The position numbers and the translations under genes were made by a program. From contig CAYMPW010000026.1 of the NCBI GenBank assembly GCA_964392725.1, positions 1 to 14,837 on the forward strand: a DNA stretch of 14,837 bases. Reading direction: 5' to 3'. The first letter of the stretch is position 1, and every line of letters begins with the position of its first letter. The notes under the pieces are model-generated. The model was not told where the DNA came from, did no database searches, and saw nothing but the letters and a program-made list of their open reading frames with translations. This document shows, one piece after another, positions 1 to 5,541 of the stretch. Source of the DNA: CAYMPW01 sp964392725. Its GTDB lineage: Archaea > Thermoplasmatota > Thermoplasmata > Methanomassiliicoccales > Methanomethylophilaceae.

Positions 1-302
1 CCTATAGCGTGAACGGCTGTCGTGTTTATGATAGGCTTTACAATTTTTTGAACCTCGAATAAATTTACATAAACAGAATCGGATTTGTTGATTTTTGTGA
101 AAAATCCAAACTCTAAAAGCAAGCTCCACATACTGCTGCATGTGCGCAACGATGTAGTGATCCCATCATCGAGAAGGATCCTCTTAAATTCCGTTTTTGA
201 AATCACTTCGCGCGTAGATGGTTCTACGCGATCCATATAAGTCCAATCTTTATTTTTTGACAAGACATATAGCACGTCTTGGTAAGTTACTGCTTTACTC
301 AT
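1..302 (-). CDS. Unrecognised protein, N-terminal part (runs off left edge)
   Basis: An uninterrupted minus-strand frame of about 100 codons begins at ATG 302 and is still open at base 1. It starts MSKAVTYQDVLYVLSKNK and continues with a mixed charged and hydrophobic pattern (segments TEFKRILLDDG, SMWSLLLEFGFF and SVYVNLFEVQKIV) that suggests a compact alpha/beta fold, possibly winged-helix, but no family is recognised. A GGAG at 312-315 lies 9 bases before ATG 302. A second in-frame ATG at 317 would add five residues and directly abuts the inverted repeat at 318-356. It is the last gene seen in a minus-strand run of small accessory genes and probably belongs to the same element. The frame and ribosome site are seen; function is unknown. 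Confidence 0.7.
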   Translation of the reverse strand, partial: MSKAVTYQDVLYVLSKNKDWTYMDRVEPSTREVISKTEFKRILLDDGITTSLRTCSSMWSLLLEFGFFTKINKSDSVYVNLFEVQKIVKPIINTTAVHAI

Positions 303-317
303 TTTTTTCAACTCCAT

Positions 318-598
318 GAGAAACACACACACCAACACCAACACTCCACACGCATATCACAATATTTGTGTCGGGCCAGTAGTCTGTTGCACAGACCACT
401 TAGCCCGACAGCATGTCCGCTAATATGTATGGTCGAATCCCACGTCAAGGTAGTGGTCGGGAGTAAGCAACAAGGGGGCGGTTTTTTTAAGCGCAAGCCC
501 TCGGTTTTTACTACCCAGCACATCTTAATTTAGGTTTTCACGTTGCACATATTATCTTTATGTGTGTGTGGAGTGTTGGTGTTGGTGTGTGTGTTCTC
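318..598. repeat. Inverted repeat pair, about 38-base arms around 204 bases
   Basis: Bases 322-351 and 566-595 are perfect reverse complements over 30 bases. Allowing one mismatch and one extra A, the match extends to 318-356 and 561-598. The arm is G-poor and repetitive, with ACCAAC units and a CA run on one strand. The left arm ends one base before the alternative start (317) of the left-edge gene, so a minus-strand transcript could fold into a stem of over 30 base pairs just ahead of that gene's ribosome site. No convincing target-site duplication is visible outside the arms. It could be terminal repeats of a small non-autonomous element, a replication or recombination structure, or a long RNA hairpin. 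Confidence 0.85.
369..410. other. Strong hairpin inside the inverted repeat
   Basis: Outer arms TGTCGGGC (369-376) and GCCCGACA (403-410) pair over 8 bases. Inner arms AGTAGTCTG (378-386) and CAGACCACT (392-400) pair over 9 bases with one G-T, closing a TTGCA loop. C377 and TA at 401-402 form a small internal loop. It sits in the roughly 200-base interval between the long inverted repeats, where no convincing gene is seen. No T-run follows on either strand, so it is not an ordinary terminator. Confidence 0.7.
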
Positions 599-695
599 TT
601 TTTGCACCCTCACTAGCCTGGGATTTGAACCCGGTGAGGCCTTCGCCGCTAGTGTTCTTTTGCGCAAGAAAAAAGATAAATTGTTTCTCGTTCAC
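558..695 (-). CDS. Possible 45-residue protein with His-rich tail
   Basis: A GTG at 695 directly follows the TAA of the 51-residue gene (TAAGTG), with GAGAGGT about 8 bases upstream as a ribosome site. The frame reads VNEKQFIFFLAQKNTSGEG at its start and ends in a His-rich tail, HTHQHQHSTHT, which is encoded by one arm of the long inverted repeat. Adjacency and ribosome site favour translation as the third gene of the minus-strand run. Against it are the small size, the non-ATG start, and the tRNA-like fold and repeat arm that occupy most of its length. No family recognised. Confidence 0.35.
   Translation of the reverse strand: MNEKQFIFFLAQKNTSGEGLTGFKSQASEGAKREHTHQHQHSTHT
611..654 (-). other. 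tRNA-like minihelix (acceptor stem plus T-arm)
   Basis: On the minus strand CACTAGC (654-648) pairs perfectly with GCTAGTG (617-611), a 7-bp acceptor-like stem. Nested against the 3' strand is CCGGG-TTCAAAT-CCCAG (634-618), a T-arm with the canonical 7-base loop and one mismatch in its 5-bp stem. The place of the D and anticodon arms is taken by GGC-GAAG-GCC (647-638) and TCA. There is no anticodon, and AGG rather than CCA follows. It does not match the nearby tRNA-Ile beyond the common GTTCAAATC. It may be a collapsed tRNA remnant, a tRNA-like structure, or coincidence inside a short reading frame. Confidence 0.4.
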
Positions 696-851
696 TTATC
701 CATACCTCTCGCAGATCTCTTGTTGTGGATTAATTGGATAACTGTTCGTTCTGCAACACTTTCCGGATACAGATAAGTATGAACAATTCGAACAATTGTG
801 CCCTTTCGAGATACGCAATGCGCGCCATGGTTCAATTTCCAATGGGTTCAT
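696..851 (-). CDS. Small Cys-rich protein, 51 residues
   Basis: The frame starts at ATG 851, overlapping the TGA of the 59-residue gene (ATGA), which implies translational coupling. It encodes 51 residues beginning MNPLEIEPWRALRISKGHNC. The middle has C20-x2-C23, then C32-C33 and C47, a spacing that suggests a small metal-binding knuckle. It ends in TAA at 696-698, next to the GTG of the following small frame. The Cys pattern and the coupled start are the evidence that it is real. No family is recognised; small zinc proteins of this size are common in archaeal viruses and plasmids, which is the inferred setting. Confidence 0.6.
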   Translation of the reverse strand: MNPLEIEPWRALRISKGHNCSNCSYLSVSGKCCRTNSYPINPQQEICERYG

Positions 852-1027
852 ACAACCACCTTCGATGGGTCGCGCCTTTCAATGATCGTGTGCGTGTCGC
901 CGTCTAAAAAATATTCTGCATCAGGATTTTTAACCTTCAATGCTTCAATTTTCTTTATAACTTCTATTAAACTTAATGATGTTGTTTTAACATCCAATAT
1001 TATTGTGTCGATCGTTTCGATTGCCAT
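848..1027 (-). CDS. Unrecognised 59-residue protein
   Basis: ATG 1027 is preceded by a strong GGAGGT with 7 bases between, the clearest ribosome site in the accessory segment, and this fixes the start inside a longer open frame. The protein begins MAIETIDTIILDVKTTSLSL and contains IEVIKKIEALKVKNPDAEYF, so a short strand and an amphipathic helix are likely. A possible TATA box lies at 1073-1082 (TATTAAAAAT on the minus strand). It is the first gene of the minus-strand run and is divergent from the RHH gene, sharing a 133-base interval with the dyads at 1088-1161. Function unknown. Confidence 0.7.
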   Translation of the reverse strand: MAIETIDTIILDVKTTSLSLIEVIKKIEALKVKNPDAEYFLDGDTHTIIERRDPSKVVV

Positions 1028-1087
1028 CTTCAAAACCTCCACGATCTCTTTGCAGCATGTGCGTTTTTTTGCATTTTTAATACTTCC

Positions 1088-1161
1088 TGCACATTTAGGA
1101 TGTGCATTACACATATTGCAACTACATATATTTATATTTGATTGCACATTAAGAGTGTGCA
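1088..1161. promoter_or_regulatory. RHH promoter with two operator-like dyads
   Basis: Two related 19-base dyads flank the TATA box TATATTTATAT at 1127-1137. The first (1088-1106) has perfect 7-base arms TGCACAT/ATGTGCA. The second (1143-1161) has 6-base arms TGCACA/TGTGCA and covers the start codon. Their centres are 55 bases apart. A related half-site lies at 1109-1120 (ending ATTGCA). RHH proteins bind short dyads and often repress their own promoters, so autoregulation is likely. The first dyad also lies just upstream of the TATA-like site of the divergent 59-residue gene. Confidence 0.6.
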
Positions 1162-1328
1162 TGGCACGTAAAAAGGTATCACGCACGATAACACTGCCGC
1201 CGGAATTGATGGAATACATAGAAGAGAAAGTCGAAAACCGTGTTTTTGATACGGTTGCGCACGGAATCGAAGTGTGCGTTTTACGGTACAAAGAAGCCGA
1301 TGAACGCGGCGAGATCCCGCCGGTGTAA
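1161..1328 (+). CDS. Ribbon-helix-helix (CopG/Arc-like) DNA-binding protein
   Basis: A 55-residue protein beginning MARKKVSRTITLPPELMEYI. The segment SRTITLPPEL (residues 7-16) forms the beta-strand that dimerises and enters the DNA major groove. It is followed by helix A (about 16-26) and, after a turn near VFDT, helix B (about 31-46). This is a whole RHH domain with no effector domain. The frame is open further upstream, but ATG 1161 lies about 29 bases from the centre of a TATA box (1127-1137) and begins the conserved fold, so it is probably leaderless. The second operator-like dyad overlaps this start, suggesting autorepression. A hairpin terminator follows. Likely regulator of the adjoining accessory genes or of element copy number. 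Confidence 0.8.
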   Translation: MARKKVSRTITLPPELMEYIEEKVENRVFDTVAHGIEVCVLRYKEADERGEIPPV

Positions 1329-1333
1329 AACCT

Positions 1334-1357
1334 GGTGATCATCCGATCACCTTTTTT
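1334..1357 (+). terminator. Hairpin terminator after the RHH gene
   Basis: GGTGATC (1334-1340), loop ATCC and GATCACC (1345-1351) form a perfect 7-bp stem followed by TTTTTT at 1352-1357, five bases after the RHH stop codon. The stop codon of the convergent zinc-ribbon gene lies inside the hairpin (1339-1341). Confidence 0.65.
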
Positions 1358-1527
1358 AAACATTTATTACATGTTATTCCTTTATCGGCGAGATCCCAAC
1401 CGTGTTCTTTTATCTCATCTACAATTAGATCTGAATCGCCGTAGTAATTTGAATCAACTTCAAAATTAAGTGTTGCGCCGCAATGAATGCAGCAGACAGA
1501 TAACGGTTCTTTACGGCGAGCCATCAT
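1339..1527 (-). CDS. Small zinc-ribbon protein, copy 2
   Basis: A 62-residue protein with VCCIHCGA near residue 11 and CNKC near residue 54: two CxxC knuckles about 40 residues apart, as in a zinc ribbon. It is clearly a paralogue of the upstream 66-residue gene; between the knuckles both share (A)xLxFxV, DS, an IK pair and a W followed by acidic residues and a G. ATG 1527 overlaps the upstream TGA, and a second ATG at 1524 has better spacing from GGTGAT. The start is therefore 1527 or 1524 (62 or 61 residues). No known family beyond the metal-binding pattern; a role in DNA or protein binding for the accessory element is inference. Confidence 0.65.
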   Translation of the reverse strand: MMARRKEPLSVCCIHCGATLNFEVDSNYYGDSDLIVDEIKEHGWDLADKGITCNKCLKKVIG

Positions 1528-1724
1528 GCATCACCGCCTGATGTTGTCAGATCTGTATTACTGCAGATTGGGCACAAAACGCCATCCTCTTCAACTTCCC
1601 ATTTAAAATTTTTAATTATAGTTATAACGTTTTCAGAATCTTTACGATCTTGAGAAGTTACATTAAACCGAAGTTCGGCCCCGCATCCCTCGCAGCATAC
1701 TGTTGCAGCAATTACGCGGCTCAT
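1524..1724 (-). CDS. Small zinc-ribbon protein, copy 1
   Basis: A 66-residue protein with VCCEGCGA near residue 9 and CPIC near residue 51, forming a likely zinc ribbon. It is followed by a paralogue whose start overlaps this gene's stop by four bases. Its own ATG overlaps the TAA of the upstream open frame (TAATG). GGCGGTGATG precedes it by five bases and also encodes the end (GGDV) of the upstream frame; the same arrangement precedes copy 2, where this protein ends GGDA. The three frames are probably translated as a coupled unit. Function unknown. Confidence 0.65.
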   Translation of the reverse strand: MSRVIAATVCCEGCGAELRFNVTSQDRKDSENVITIIKNFKWEVEEDGVLCPICSNTDLTTSGGDA

Positions 1725-1888
1725 TATACATCACCGCCAAGGATTTTACGGCGCGGATCTGTAATTTTTTTAGGTTTTATAATTGGCCAATCTTGCTCCT
1801 CATCGAGAGTTAAACTGGGGTTCAACTCTTCGAATTTTGCAACGAAATCTAAAAGTTCAGAATTAGCCGAAAAAATAGGGCTAGCCAG
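1724..1888 (-). pseudogene. Open frame lacking a start, running out of tRNA-Ile
   Basis: The frame ends in TAA at 1724-1726, overlapping the ATG of zinc-ribbon copy 1. It encodes about 54 residues with a protein-like pattern, including ELLDFVAKFEELNPSLTLDE and DWPIIKPKKI. Followed backwards it stays open into the tRNA-Ile gene without meeting ATG or GTG; the only in-frame TTG would leave just 34 residues, and the nearby ATG at 1891-1893 is in another frame and stops at once. The simplest reading is the 3' part of a gene whose 5' end was separated at a tRNA attachment site. A non-canonical CTG start is the alternative. Confidence 0.5.
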
Positions 1889-1896
1889 ACATGTAT

Positions 1897-1974
1897 TGGT
1901 GGGCCCAAAGAGATTTGAACTCTCGACCTCCCGGTTATCAGCCGGGCGCTCCAGCCAGTCTAAGCTATGGGCCC
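1897..1974 (-). tRNA. tRNA-Ile (anticodon GAU), CCA encoded
   Basis: Read on the minus strand this gives a complete cloverleaf. The acceptor stem is GGGCCCA/TGGGCCC, and the D-arm is closed by GCTT/GAGC. The anticodon arm is CCCGG-CTGATAA-CCGGG with anticodon GAT, and the T-arm is GAGAG-TTCAAAT-CTCTT. Discriminator A and a genome-encoded CCA follow (1897-1900). There is no intron and the variable loop is short. A TATA box lies upstream at about 2001-2011. It is divergent from argG, and the accessory segment begins at its 3' end, the usual attachment side for tRNA-targeted integrases. Confidence 0.97.
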
Positions 1975-2000
1975 ACTTGGTTAACTCTCGAATATAGAAG

Positions 2001-2011
2001 TATAATAAAAG
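2001..2011 (-). promoter_or_regulatory. TATA box of tRNA-Ile
   Basis: On the minus strand this reads CTTTTATTATA, 27-37 bases before the mature 5' end of the tRNA, which fits an archaeal TATA box with a short 5' leader. Confidence 0.55.
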
Positions 2012-2042
2012 GTTTTCCCTTCGAACCTCCTCTCACCCGATT

Positions 2043-2086
2043 TTTTTCCGGTGGAAAAATCACAATCATGGATAACCCATATAAAG
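2043..2086 (+). promoter_or_regulatory. argG promoter with upstream dyad
   Basis: ATATAAAG at 2079-2086 lies about 30 bases before ATG 2115, so the argG transcript has little or no leader. About 20 bases further upstream TTTTTCC (2043-2049), GGT and GGAAAAA (2053-2059) form a perfect 7-base dyad that could be a regulator site; this is inference. Confidence 0.5.
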
Positions 2087-2114
2087 ATGCACACTATATT
2101 TGCGCGCGATAGAT

Positions 2115-3347
2115 ATGGCATGCAACAAATGCAATAACGAAGGAAATGCACCGAGAGACAAAATTGTCCTCGCTTATTCCGGCGGTCTCGACACCTCTGT
2201 AGCAATCCGCTGGCTCCAGAACAAATACAACCTTGATGTAATTGCAATCGCAATTAACGTGGGACAGCCGCCCAGCAGCGACGACATTGTTGCCCGCGCA
2301 CTCAGAAACGGAGCCATCAAAGCAGATTTCGTAGATGCAAAGGATGAATTTGTATCCGACTACGTATGGCCTGCACTTCAAGCCAACGCCGTCTATCAGA
2401 ACATCTATCCTTTGAGCACCGCAGTCGCAAGACCCGTCATCACAAAAGTTTTGGTTGACGTAGCAAAACGCGAAGGTGCAAAATACATCGCACACGGATG
2501 TACCGCTAAAGGAAACGATCAGGTCAGATTCGATGTAGGTATCGTTTCACTTGATCCTGAACTCAAAATCATCGCACCCATGAGAGAATGGGTTATGACC
2601 CGTGAAGAGGAAATCGAATACGCCAAAGAAAACGATATCGAAATCCTCGTCAAGAAAGAAAGCCCCTACTCCAGAGACGAAAACCTTTGGGGAGCAAGCT
2701 GCGAATGCGGTATCCTCGAAGATCCTTGGGTAGAGCCTCCCGCAGATGCATGGGAATGGACCGTCGATCCCGTCACGGAAGCACCTAACGAAGCCGAATA
2801 TTTGGAAATCGATTTCGAAAAGGGTGTACCTGTTGCCGTTAACGGTAAAAAGATGGGCGGAGTCGAACTTATCGAATTCGTTCACAAGATTGCATCCAAA
2901 CACGGCGTAGGTCGCATCGATCACGTTGAAGACCGTCTCGTCGGTATCAAGAGCAGAGAAATCTACGAATGCCCCGCAGCAGTTGTTCTTCTCGCAGCCC
3001 ACCGTGGAATGGAATCCATCACACTTCAGAAAGATCTCGTTGAATACAAGAGAGGAATCGAACTCAAATATTCCGAACTTATTTACAACGGTCTTTGGTT
3101 CGGAACCCTCCGCGAATCCCTTCAGTCTTTCATCGAGACTTCCCAGGAATACGTTACCGGTACCGTTCGTGTAAAACTCTTCAAAGGAAGCGCAACCGTT
3201 GTTGGAAGAAAATCACCTGTTTCACTTTATGATTCGGCACTCTCCACCTACGCAAAAGGAGACCACTTCGATCACACATCCGCTGTTGGTTTCATCTATT
3301 GCTGGGGACTTCCTAACCAGACCTCTGCGAGAGCACATAAGAAGTGA
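2115..3347 (+). CDS. argG: Argininosuccinate synthase
   Basis: Joins citrulline and aspartate using ATP to give argininosuccinate, the penultimate step of cytosolic arginine synthesis. The 410-residue protein has the N-type ATP-pyrophosphatase P-loop AYSGGLDTS at residues 20-28, then the conserved KGNDQVRF and SPYSRDENLWG segments of the synthase domain and, towards the C-terminus, GRKSPVSLYD, typical of ArgG. Length is normal for the family (about 400). ATG 2115 is preferred over a TTG at 2100 because it sits about 30 bases from the TATA box. The start places a short extension, MACNKCNNEGNAPRD, ahead of the usual first strand, with a CxxC not common in the family. The stop lies 8 bases before the argH ATG, so the two form an operon. 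Confidence 0.97.
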   Translation: MACNKCNNEGNAPRDKIVLAYSGGLDTSVAIRWLQNKYNLDVIAIAINVGQPPSSDDIVARALRNGAIKADFVDAKDEFVSDYVWPALQANAVYQNIYPLSTAVARPVITKVLVDVAKREGAKYIAHGCTAKGNDQVRFDVGIVSLDPELKIIAPMREWVMTREEEIEYAKENDIEILVKKESPYSRDENLWGASCECGILEDPWVEPPADAWEWTVDPVTEAPNEAEYLEIDFEKGVPVAVNGKKMGGVELIEFVHKIASKHGVGRIDHVEDRLVGIKSREIYECPAAVVLLAAHRGMESITLQKDLVEYKRGIELKYSELIYNGLWFGTLRESLQSFIETSQEYVTGTVRVKLFKGSATVVGRKSPVSLYDSALSTYAKGDHFDHTSAVGFIYCWGLPNQTSARAHKK

Positions 3348-3352
3348 TTTTC

Positions 3353-4795
3353 ATGCAGCAGGCACTTTGGTCAGGTAGATTTGCGGGTAAAATGGACGAC
3401 TCCACGCTTGTGTTCACATCCTCTTTGTATGTGGATTCGGCACTTGCCCATTACGACGTATTCGGATCATGGGCCCACGTCAAAATGCTGAAGGCCTGCA
3501 ACATCATTCCTTCCGCGGATGCAGATGCAATCATCAACGGACTCAAAACCGTATTGAATGAACTGGGAGACGGTTCTTTCCCTATGAATCCAGAGTTAGA
3601 AGATATTCACACCAATGTTGAATTCAGACTTACCGAAATCATAGGACCCACCGGAGGAAAACTCCACACGGGAAGAAGCCGTAACGATCAGGTTGCAACG
3701 GATTTCAGAATGTATCTCCGTGATGCAGTATTGGGAACCGTGGATGGAATAAACAACCTTATTTTGGAACTTATTCACATCGCAGAAGCAAACGAATCCA
3801 CAATCCTTCCCGGATTTACACACATGCAGCACGCACAGCCCGTAACTTTGGCTCAGCACATGCTTGCACATGCATTCCGTTTGGATCGTGATGCGGACCG
3901 TTTCATGGATGCGTTTACAAGACTTGACCGCTGCCCTCTCGGTGCTGCGGCTCTTGCGGGAACAACTTATCCCATCGACAGAGAAATGACTGCCGAAGCT
4001 CTCGGATTCGAACACCCTACGGAAAATTCCATGGATTCGGTAAGCGACAGAGATTTCGTAACGGAAATCGCATTCTGCGCATCTTTGACTTCGGTTCACC
4101 TTTCATCTCTCTGCGAAGAACTTATCATTTGGTCTTCACCTGAATTTTCATTCATAGAAATGGATGATAAATACACAACAGGATCATCGATTATGCCTCA
4201 GAAAAAGAATCCCGATATCGCGGAACTTGTCAGAGGCAGAACGGGAAGCATTGTTGGAAGCTTAATGACCATGATTACCATGACCAAAGGTCTTCCACTC
4301 ACTTACAACCGTGATCTTCAGGAAGATAAACGCCCCGTAATGGATGCTTTGTCTTCTTTGATTACATCCGTAAGAATCATGGCCGATGTTATTTCTACAA
4401 CGAATTACCACAAGGACAGAATGCTTGAATCCGCCAAAAAAGGATTCATCAACGCAACCGACCTTGCGGATTATCTTGTTACGAAAGGAGTTCCTTTCCG
4501 CGAAGCTCACGGTATTGTCGGAGCAGCGGTAAGATATGGAATCGATAACGAAAAAGAACTCGATGACATGACTCTCGAAGAACTTCAGAAATTCTCTTCT
4601 TCAATCGAAGAAGATGTGTTTGAAGTTCTCCCCGTGGAAAAATGTGTCGAAAGACGCAAATCATACGGAGGAACATCCCCGCTTTCTACAGATGTGCAGA
4701 TCGGAACCGCTATGGAACTTATGATGGTCCGTAGCGAAACCGTCCGCCAGAAAAAAATGCTTATTGAAAAGTGTTGGGAAGAATTCCTGGGCTGA
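3353..4795 (+). CDS. argH: Argininosuccinate lyase
   Basis: Cleaves argininosuccinate to arginine and fumarate, the last step of arginine synthesis. The 480-residue protein belongs to the fumarase/aspartase superfamily: substrate-loop motif LHTGRSRNDQ at 104-113, T156-H157 in GFTHMQHAQP, and the signature GSSIMPQKKNP from residue 277, which carries the catalytic serine. Length is normal. A GTG at 3344 overlaps the argG stop, but ATG 3353 has GTGAT four bases upstream (complementary to the 16S tail) and starts at the family's usual position. Co-transcribed with argG. A short GGGCT/AGCCC hairpin (4789-4802) spans the stop codon, without a T-run. Confidence 0.97.
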   Translation: MQQALWSGRFAGKMDDSTLVFTSSLYVDSALAHYDVFGSWAHVKMLKACNIIPSADADAIINGLKTVLNELGDGSFPMNPELEDIHTNVEFRLTEIIGPTGGKLHTGRSRNDQVATDFRMYLRDAVLGTVDGINNLILELIHIAEANESTILPGFTHMQHAQPVTLAQHMLAHAFRLDRDADRFMDAFTRLDRCPLGAAALAGTTYPIDREMTAEALGFEHPTENSMDSVSDRDFVTEIAFCASLTSVHLSSLCEELIIWSSPEFSFIEMDDKYTTGSSIMPQKKNPDIAELVRGRTGSIVGSLMTMITMTKGLPLTYNRDLQEDKRPVMDALSSLITSVRIMADVISTTNYHKDRMLESAKKGFINATDLADYLVTKGVPFREAHGIVGAAVRYGIDNEKELDDMTLEELQKFSSSIEEDVFEVLPVEKCVERRKSYGGTSPLSTDVQIGTAMELMMVRSETVRQKKMLIEKCWEEFLG

Positions 4796-4809
4796 ATAGC
4801 CCTTGGAGT

Positions 4810-5076
4810 TCATTCCAATGCTGCCAACTGTTTTTTCAACTCTTCTTCGTCGATATCCCCGGTCATGAGTTTGAACAGGGTGCGTGTGTTGAAGAGAAGT
4901 TCTTCCAATGCTTTTTCGGGTTCCTGGTAACTTCCGAGAACTGTTTCGCACATACAGTGTGAAAGAACGTATGTGAAAAGTTCGGGAGTCATTTCGGTTT
5001 CTACGGCATGGGTCATAAATAATTCGACTGCTGCAGAAATTTTTGCTTCTGCCTGAGCCTCTGAAAGTCCATTCAT
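4810..5076 (-). CDS. Unrecognised helical protein, 88 residues
   Basis: The protein begins MNGLSEAQAEAKISAAVELF and is rich in Ala, Glu and Leu throughout, with no Gly-rich or transmembrane stretch, so it is probably all helical and soluble. Two cysteines lie close together in SHCMCET. An AT-rich TATA-like stretch at 5096-5110 sits about 27 bases before ATG 5076. It converges on argH with 14 bases between the stops. Codon use resembles the core genes. It may be a conserved lineage-specific protein; no function can be assigned. Confidence 0.65.
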   Translation of the reverse strand: MNGLSEAQAEAKISAAVELFMTHAVETEMTPELFTYVLSHCMCETVLGSYQEPEKALEELLFNTRTLFKLMTGDIDEEELKKQLAALE

Positions 5077-5155
5077 AAAATCCCCATGGGCAGAGTATTA
5101 ATTTAAATTTGTGCCGGAAATCTAAAGGGGTCCGGCAGCCCCAAAAATATGAAAA

Positions 5156-5518
5156 TCAAAATTCGATATTATCGTTGAAAGTTTTTTCGAATTTTATACC
5201 GGCAGCGGTCAAAAGTTTTCCGATGTCATCTGCGGGCTTAACAAGTTCTGTGGATTTTCCGTAGGTACGTAGGTAAAATTCCTTGCGGTCGTAGGGGAAA
5301 ATCATACGGATTTTACCTTTTCTGTTGTAACCTTCAGGTTTAAGGTTGCGTTCAAGGTCAATAAGGTTGAGTTCTATAAACATTTGAAGAATTTCTTCTT
5401 CTTCGGGCACTTGATCGATTGCAATCAAAAGAGTTTTCAAAATTTCCGGAAACACTTCTGTTAGATCTTTGTATTCGAAATTATCATCGAAAACGAAGTG
5501 CGTTGTACTGACCTTCAT
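5156..5518 (-). CDS. Unrecognised protein, 120 residues
   Basis: Starts MKVSTTHFVFDDNFEYKDLT, has an acidic centre (VPEEEEILQMFIELNLIDLE), then a basic segment (YNRKGKIRMIFPYDRKEFY), and ends in TFNDNIEF. The alternation suggests a mixed alpha/beta fold. No signal peptide, membrane span or metal site is seen. ATG 5518 lies about 27 bases from TTATATAA (5542-5549), so the transcript is probably leaderless and the start is secure. It is divergent from thiDN across 168 bases and lies 79 bases upstream of the 88-residue gene on the same strand. Function unknown. Confidence 0.7.
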   Translation of the reverse strand: MKVSTTHFVFDDNFEYKDLTEVFPEILKTLLIAIDQVPEEEEILQMFIELNLIDLERNLKPEGYNRKGKIRMIFPYDRKEFYLRTYGKSTELVKPADDIGKLLTAAGIKFEKTFNDNIEF

Positions 5519-5541
5519 AAATCAGTCTGACATACATCGTG

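Noticed and set aside
369..500. Possible tRNA around GGTCGAATCC at 431-440
   Set aside because: The T-loop is out of register and the arm stem has mismatches; no acceptor or anticodon arm can be drawn. The hairpin at 369-410 does not fit a tRNA.
308..523. A 71-codon minus-strand frame between the inverted repeat arms
   Set aside because: No ribosome site, odd composition (Cys/Trp/Val-rich tail generated by the GT-rich repeat arm), and the strong hairpin explains the region better. Kept out of the gene list, though its stop lies 5 bases before the next start.
798..1160. Upstream extension of the RHH frame (about 120 codons)
   Set aside because: It would run antisense through the 59-residue gene and across the TATA box and operators; the RHH fold starts at 1161.
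1028..1363. Upstream extension of the 59-residue minus-strand frame
   Set aside because: It lies antisense to the RHH gene and the strong GGAGGT fixes the start at 1027.
1..1890. CRISPR array or transposase-bearing insertion sequence
   Set aside because: No regularly spaced direct repeats and no transposase motifs; the only repeats are the inverted pair and the operator dyads.
3596..4099. Long minus-strand frame inside argH
   Set aside because: Shadow of the argH coding strand; no ribosome site or recognisable protein pattern.
4789..4802. Terminator at the end of argH
   Set aside because: The GGGCT/AGCCC stem is only 5 bp and no T-run follows on either strand.
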